Origin: Sulfuricurvum sp. | GTDB taxonomy: Bacteria; Campylobacterota; Campylobacteria; Campylobacterales; Sulfurimonadaceae | NCBI GenBank assembly: GCA_020721585.1 | Contig: DYMK01000013.1 | Location: 1-52,394 of the forward strand | Length of the DNA stretch: 52,394 nt | Direction of reading: 5' to 3' | Translations under genes and position numbers: made by a program | Notes under the pieces: generated by a model | What the model was told of the DNA's origin: nothing | The model's database searches: none | What the model saw: the letters and a program-made list of their open reading frames with translations, nothing else | In this document: piece by piece, positions 26,301-35,300 of the stretch | How positions within the stretch are numbered: position 1 is the first letter of the stretch | Layout: each line of letters opens with the position of its first letter

Positions 26301-29300
26301 GCCCAATTGCTTGCCAGTGGAACCACCCCCATTAGTATCACCACCGCCAATGGCAGTACCTTAGTGATCAATGGCTTCACCCCCAGTGACACAACCCACC
26401 ACGATGGAAGCGGAAGTATTAACTACACCTACACCCTTAACACCGCCCACACCAACGGAACCACCAATGATGGGAATAACGATACGACCGATAGCATTAG
26501 CCTTGTCGTGAATGACAGAGACCTTGGACAATCCACCGGAACCCTTACGGTCACCATCGTGGATGATGTTCCCACCGCGATTGCGGATACGAACCGTATC
26601 GATGAGGGGGCTACGACGGCTTCAAGCAGTAGTGTGACTGGAGATGTGTTAGGTGCGAGCGTTGTAAGCAGTACGGGTGATCGTGCTGATACTAAAGGGG
26701 CTGATGGAGTAACCTTAACAGGTGTCGCCAAAGGGACAGCACTTACAACGGCTGATCTAAGTAATGTTAATACCGTAGGATCAGGACACAGTGTTTCAGG
26801 GGATTATGGAAGTGTGGTCATCAATGCCGATGGAACCTACACCTACACACTGGATAACACCAACCTCACCGTACAAGGACTTGATGCAACCCAACACCTT
26901 ACCGATACGTTTAGTTATACGATCAAAGATGCCGATGGGGATATTTCGACCACCACCCTCACCATCACCATCAACGGAACCAACGATGGCGTTACCCTCA
27001 CGATCCCTAACGATACCACAGGAACCCACAACGATGTACTTGATCAGGTTGTCTATGAGAGTGGCTTAGTCAGCGGTTCATCTCCTAGTACTAACGATAC
27101 CCTTGTTACCTCCCACTTTACCCTTCAAGCCCTCGATGGATTACAGAAGGTTGAACTTACCGTAGGCGCAACGACGACAACATTAACCGCAGCAGATATT
27201 ACCGCACTTAATGCAACCCATACCCAAACCATCGCGAGTGCAAATGGGACATTGGTGCTTAATAGCTATTCCCAAGCTCCCGATGGAACGATGACACTAG
27301 GCTATACGTATACCCTCACCTCTGCACCAACCGTGAGTGGAACCGATACCACCGATACCATCGCCATTAAAGCATACGATACCGATAGTAACACGGATAC
27401 CCAAAATTTGGTCATTAAAATCATCGATGATGCCCCCACCGCACACAACAATCAAGACAGCGTTGTAGAGGGTGCTTCAACAATTACGGGAAATGTCATT
27501 ACCGATACTGACGTGACCGCAGGGAAAGATGTAGTGGGTGCGGATGGTGCGACGGTGCATACCTTTACCTATACCGATGGTAGTGGTAATCCTCAAACGA
27601 TCACCTTCGCCGATGCGAATCCCCAAACGGTCACTACCCAAGATGGGTCGCTGACGGTCAATCCCAATGGAACGTGGAGCTTTACCCCCAATGGTTCGGT
27701 GAATCAACCCGCCGATGCGACCAAAGGGAGCTTTAGCTATACCCTTATCGATAACGATGGGGATATTTCCACTCCTGCGACCAATACCATTACCGTGACC
27801 GATACGGCACCAACGGTTGGGACGATTACCACCGCCAGTGTCAATGAAAATGATCTACCCAACGGAAGTTCACCCAGTGCCTCAGCCCTTAGCGTCACCG
27901 AATCCTTAAGCATCACCGCCGGAAAAGATACCCTCGATACGGTGTTTACAGTGACTGAGGGTGCGGTGAGTGGATTGACCAGCAATGGGAGTCAAGTCTA
28001 TTATTATCTTTCAACAGACTTAAAAACATTGATCGCTTCTACCGCATCCACCGAAGCGGGGGTGAATGGTGCCAATACCGTCTTCACCGATACCCTCAAT
28101 CATACCACCGATGCAACGACGACAACGCATACCTTTGTCCTCAATGCACCCATCGATCACGTAACAGGCAATGGTACGAACAGCAGCTCCTTGTCGTTTG
28201 GTATCCAAGTGACCGATAGTGATGGCAGTTTTGTCACTGGAATCATCCCTGTGACCATCATCGATGATGTTCCCACCGCGCACAACAATCAAGACAGCGT
28301 TGTAGAGGGTGCTTCAACAATTACGGGAAATGTCATTACCGATACTGACGTGACCGCAGGGAAAGATGTAGTGGGTGCGGATGGTGCGACGGTGCATACC
28401 TTTACCTATACCGATGGTAGTGGTAATCCTCAAACGATCACCTTCGCCGATGCGAATCCCCAAACGGTCACTACCCAAGATGGGTCGCTGACGGTCAATC
28501 CCAATGGAACATGGAGCTTTACCCCCAATGGTTCGGTGAATCAACCCACCGATGCGACCAAAGGGAGCTTTAGCTATACCCTTATCGATAACGATGGGGA
28601 TGTTTCTACGAGTGCGACCAATACCATTACGGTGACCGATACCAATCCAAGTGCGACAGCACCCAACACTACCCTCAATGAAAACGATCTCGCCAGTGGC
28701 TCTATCCCCACTCCTGCTGATCTGACCGTAACACAGACATTGCATATTGTCCCTGCCCAAGATGCCATCAGTAATATTACCTTTGATACGGCGACCAAAA
28801 CAGCCTTAGAGGCTCTTCATCTCACGTCAGGGGGACTTGCCATCGGCTATACCCTCAGTGCCGATGGACATACCCTTACTGCTACAACCAATAGTGGGGT
28901 CAATCCGATTTTCACCATCGCGTTGCAAAATACAGGGGATACTTCAGGTGCCTCGCAACAATACCAATTTACCCTTCAAGGCACCATTGATCACTCAAGT
29001 GGTGGCGGAGCCAATACCCTTAATTTGCCTTTTAGCTTCAACGTATCCGATAGCGATTCGACCGTAGCGGGGACTCCGTTTACCATTAGCATTATCGATG
29101 ATGTCCCTACGGTAGATGTCAATACAACCGCCGCAGCAGAACCGACCTTGCAAGTCGATGAAACCACATTAGCGATCAATGCAACCGCAAATTTTGCCGC
29201 AAATTTCGTCGATACGACCCTTAATGCAGGAGCCGATGGGCAAGCGAGTTTGACCCAAGTCTATACGTTAGGGACAGTAGGTGGTGATAGCGGATTAATC

Positions 29301-32300
29301 GATACGGCAACAGGACAACACATTATCCTAAGCCTCAATGCCACCACCCATGCCATCGAAGGTAAAACCCAAACCAGCGGAGCCGTTGTTTTCACCGTAA
29401 GCGTGGACAGTGCGACGGGAGATGTAACCCTTGATCAACTTCGGGCGATTAAACACGCCGATACGACCAATCCCGATGATGTGAGTGGCACCATCACCGA
29501 TAGCCTCATTACGTTGACTAAAACTAATACCCTCACCGACAACGATGGGGATGGTGCCACCGATAGCGCGACGATTAACATTGGTGCGAATATCAGTTTC
29601 AAAGATGATGTCCCTACGGTAGATGTCAATACAACCGCCGCAGCAGAACCCACCCTCCAAGTGGATGAGACGACGTTAAGCACCAATCAATCCAAAAGCT
29701 TTGCGGCAAACTTCACCGATACCACCCTCAACGCGGGAGCCGATGGGCAAGCGACGTTAACGAAAGTGTATACGTTGGGAACCGTGGGCGGCGATAGTGG
29801 ATTGGTCGATACCGCTACGGGAGAGGCTATTATCCTAAGCCTCAATGCTACCACCCATGCCATCGAAGGTAAAACCCAAACCAGCGGAGACGTTGTTTTC
29901 ACCGTAAGCGTGACCAGTGGCACGGGTAATGTTACTCTGGATCAGATTCGTGCGATACAACACGCCAACAGTAGTAATCCCGATGATGTGAGTGCCACCA
30001 TCACCGATAACCTCATTACGTTGACCAAAACCAATACCCTCACCGACAAAGATGGGGATGTTGCCACCGATAGCGCGACGATTAACATCGGTTCCAATAT
30101 CAGCTTCAAAGATGATGCCCCCTCCGCCGTAGCCGATAGCGCAACCGTGGCAGAAAACGCAACCGCCATTACAGGTAATGTTATGAGCAACGATACCCAA
30201 GGTGCCGATGGCTCAACGGTGCATACCTTTACCTATACCGATGGTAGTGGCAATGCGCAAACGATTACCTTCTCCGATGCGAATCCCCAAACGGTCACCA
30301 CCAAAGATGGTTCACTGACGGTCAATCCCAATGGAACGTGGAGCTTTACCCCCAATGCGACGGTTAGCCAACCCACCGATGCGACCAAAGGGAGCTTTAG
30401 CTATACCCTTATCGATAACGATGGGGATGTTTCTGCGAGTGCGACCAATACCATTACGGTGACCGACACCACCCCAACCCCTCATACTGCAACCGCGTCG
30501 ATTGATGAAAAAAACATTCAAAACCTAGGCAGTGCGGGGAATACCACGACTCTGGATACGGTGACTACGACCTTGGGAATTACCCAAGGGGGAGATTCCA
30601 TCACCGATGTGAAATTTACCGCCACAACCACAACGACACTCTCTGCCTTGAATCTAACCTCAGGAGGGTATGCGTTGAACTACTCAGTGAGCGCTGATGG
30701 TCATACCCTCACGGCAACTAATTCACAGAATGGTGCTACGGTATTTACCGCCATGATTAATAATTCAGGTGATGCAACGGGAGCGACGCAAAGTGTCACC
30801 TTTACTCTTTTAAAAGGGTTAGATCAAGCCATTGGCAACAACGGTGCCAATACGTTGAACATCCCCTTGGATTATCAAGTGAGTGATACCGATTCTTCGG
30901 TCACCACGGGTGCAAGTAATCGCTTAAGTGTGAGTGTGATCGATGATGTCCCCATCGCAGCGGATGATACCACGGTGAGTATGAGTGAATTGCAAGCCGT
31001 TTCTGTCGGTGGCAATGTTCAGGGTAATGACCATTTGGGTGCGGATTGGACAAGTGGGTATCTCCATGACTTTACGTATCTTAATGCCAGTGGTGTCAGT
31101 ACGACTCAGACGGTTCCACATTTGGGTTCTGCTACGGTCACTACCCAATACGGTTCCTTAACGGTCAATAGCAGTGGTGTATGGAGTTTCACCAGTACGA
31201 CCAATGTCAGTGCTACGGTCACCGATGGATTTACCTACCATCTCATCGATAATGAGGGAGATATTTCTGCCAGCGCAACCCAAAGTATCACCATTACCGA
31301 CACGGTTCCCACCATTGCCCCTGTAAGTCAAACGATTGATGAGACCAGTCTTGGTTTTGGTGCCACTTTGACTCCAACTACGGTGCCTGAATCCTTAACG
31401 ATAGGGCAAGGTGCCGATACGATTGCCGATACGACCTTTGATGCCCTAACCAAAACCAATTTGGAAGCGTTGGGGATCACCTCCGATGGGACAGCCTTAG
31501 TGTATACCCTTAGTGATCATGTGATCACCGCGACCAAAGGAGCAGGGGGTGCGGAAGTCTTTAGTATCACCCTTACCAACCCCAATAGTAGCAGTGCAGG
31601 ATACGATTTCAAACTCTCGTTGCCCATCGATCACACCATTGCTACGGGACATGATACGGATTGGTTTTTACCCTTTAGTGTTACGACCACCGATGCGGAT
31701 GGCAGTACCGCCAGTGGAAGTTTTAGTGTTGATGTCAAAGACTCAGTGCCGACTCCAAGCGATCAAACCGTGAACGCGACCGAAGATACGAGTCTTGTTA
31801 TTCGTCTCAGCCAAGATGTCTTTAGTGGGGATCGCCATATTGTGATTAATAACTACGATGGTACCGGTAATCACAATGTTGCGAATGGGGGAACCATTGA
31901 TATGATCGATCCTGTTGATGGTGTTACTAAAATTGGGACATTGCTGAACAATGGGGATGGTACGGTCACCTTTACCCCCGTGCCCAATTACAGTAATAGT
32001 GGTTCAACGCTCCCCTCGTTTGGCTACGATATTACCGACAGTGATGGAGACAGTGCTTTAGCCAATGTCAGCATTACGGTTACCCCCGTAGCCGATGCCC
32101 CTACGTTTGGTTCGGACAATACCACCGATCATCCCGATTACGAGACCCTTGGTAGTGGGCATGGTTTATATCGGATCTATACCACCGAAGATACTGCCGT
32201 TGCGTTGGGTCTTAAAGCCCCTGTGGTGAGTGATACCAGTGGCAGTGATGGGTCGTATGCAGAGCGATTAAGTATCATTAAATTGGACAGTTTTCCTATC

Positions 32301-35300
32301 GGAAGTCAATTGCAATACGGTGATGGAACACCCGTCCTTGCATTTAATAATTCTACCGCTTCTACTAGCAGTGGTACAGGGGATATGGTGCGTATTTGGT
32401 TAAGTGATGCGACCAATCATATTAACAGCGAGAGTACGTGTCCCAGTGATGCCGTATCGATGACCACCGCACAATTTGAAGCCCTTAAAATCCTCCCCCC
32501 TGCCAACAGTGGAGCCAATTTTGATGTTCAGGCGTATGTCAAGGAATATGAAGTAGATAGCAATGGGGATCCTCTCAGTGGTGTAGCCTCCGTACAGCAT
32601 CTGGATACGATTAAAGTCAAAGTATTGGCGGTCACCGATCCCGTAACGTTGGGTGAGAACAGTGCTGCCATTGATTACGATGGTGCGAATGATGGAACCC
32701 TCTATCAAACGATTAAGGAAGAGCAAATCTTAGATCTTACACGATTTTTATCGACCAGTTTTAATGATTTGGATGGAACCGAACACCGTTGGATGACCAT
32801 CACCAATCCCGGTGGTAATGGGGATATTATCGTGAATGGGACGACCATTACGGCTGGAAATTCACTGACCATTGAAGCTCCTAATCTCAGCACGTCCGCA
32901 ACGGGATTCCCTACGCTTGATCTCACCACACCGCACAATGCCAGTGGAACGTACGATGGGATTACAGTCACCTTGTCCGCAAAAGACGCTGATCCTGATG
33001 GAAGCAATCTAGCCAATGGAACGGCGGGAACAACCGATACATTGAGCAGTTCAGTCACCCTCAATCTCACCGTCACCCCATTAGCGGATGATGTCACTTT
33101 GAGCAATTCAATGACCAACGAAGATACCGCCGTGACCTTTTTAAGCTCTCTTGCGGTGAACGATACGACAGGCACCCCCGAGACGATTACGAAACTGGCG
33201 ATGTCAGGGTTGCCTGAAGGGTCGAAAATCACGTATGATGGGGTAACGACGACCATTGGTGCGGATGGGTTATGTACCATTGGTGATGGGGCAATTCCGT
33301 TGGATATGACCAAGCTTCATGCGATAACCTTTACCCCAGCGGGTAACAGCAGTGCCGATGTCCACCCAACGATTGAGGTAACCACCAATGATATAATTAA
33401 AAGCGGTACCTTTACCCATACACCGACGATCGTGGTGAATGCCGTAGCCGAAGTAATCGCCTCACCCATGAGTGATACCAATGCCGATGGTACCTCTGAT
33501 GTGACCATCAATCCTGATCATATCTATGCCGTTGCTGCCCATGGAACGGAAGATACGTGGTTTAATCTTACCAGTGATGGATTTAATTTTAAAACCAATT
33601 GGAGTAACCAAGATACCAATGGAACCGCAGAACAAACCTTCGCCCTTTTGACCCCCAGTATCAACAATAACGGTCAAACGTCCGCGATTGGATCCCAGTT
33701 TGACTATACCGATGCCAGTGGTACCCATACATTAATTTACACGGGAACCCCGATCGAAATTCCAATGGACTATTTGGATACGGTGCAATTTATGGCGCCT
33801 GCCAATGCCGCAGGGGTATTTACCATCGACGTGCAAGCCAAAACCATCGATACCGATCCCGATACAGGGGCAAGCGTCACTGCAACCTCGGGTCATGCGA
33901 CGCTAAGTACCCTCAATATTTATCCTTCTGCCGATGCGGTTATGCTCAGTGTCGTCTCCCCTGCACCGGGGTTGGAAGATACGGCGATTGCGTTGCACAT
34001 TAAACCCACCAGTGCCGATAGCAGTGAAATCTTTAATGTGACCATTACCGATATTCCCGCAGGCGTTGTGGCGATGAGCTATAACGGCGTTGACATTACC
34101 GGTTCCATTGTGTACGACGCAGGAACGGGATTGGGCAGTGTGGTCATTAACAACTTCAATACAAATTTACCGTTGACGATCACCCCACCGCTTAATAGCA
34201 ATGCTGATTTTACCCTTCACGCTTCCGCCGTATCGGTGGATACGATGGTCAATTCCGATGGAGTGACCATTACCACCACTTCGGCGATTGCAACGGTATT
34301 ACCGCTCAATGTCATTGTCACAGGGGTAGCGGATGGGACTACTTTACCCGCATCGGTCTCCATTACCACCACGGAAGCTGCAACCGATAGTGCCAACCAT
34401 GTGGTGACAACCGTCCCTTTGAGTACCTATTTTGATCCCCTCTTGTTGATTGATCAGGATGGTTCTGAGACCTTGACCATTAAGCTCACGGGATTGGCGG
34501 CTGGATTTGATTTAACGGGTACTGGAATAACCTTTTTAGGGGGAACAGGGCTTGATCGCGTTTGGATTGCCGATTCATCCCATTTAGGGACGGTCAATTT
34601 GACCGATACGACCAATTTTAGTGGTACCATTACCTTTACTGCGACCCCCATTACCACCGAAGATGATGGAAACGCGTTGGTGGGTACTCCCATACCGTTG
34701 AGTGTGACCGTAAATCCTTCCCCTGAATCGACGATTACGTTGAGTGCGACGGCGCAAGAAGATACGCTTATTCACGTGGATCTCTCTCTCCAATATCACA
34801 ATGGTGATACGAATGAGACATTGGATTCGGTGACCATTGACCCCTCCACATTGAGTCATTCGACGTTGTACTACAGTACCGATGGAGGGACAACGCTTAT
34901 AAGTCTTGCCAGTGCTGTAGGTAGCATTGGTGTGGCAGATGGAGGAAGTGGTACCTATACGCTCAGTGGTGCTGCTATCAATAACCTGTATGTCAAAGGG
35001 GGAGATAATTACTCGGGCAATGACACTTTTGGATTAGCGTATACCATCACCGATCCCTCTTCGGATGGAACCTTAGCGTCGACGACCACGACGACCACAG
35101 GGCAAACCTATACCGTAAACATCACCCCTGTGACCGATGCGGTGAGCGATGTCATTACTGCTATTGTTGTTAATAGTGGTGGAGCAAGTGCCTCTGGGAC
35201 GACCGTGACCGTGACCACCAATGCTACGTTCACGGTAGATACCCAAATTTCTAAAAACCTTGATCCCAATGCCAATGGTCATGCGGATACCGATGGCAGT

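Noticed and set aside
25286-30114. CRISPR-like periodic repeats
   Set aside because: The repeats are long, in frame and encode protein domains; no short repeat-spacer pattern exists.
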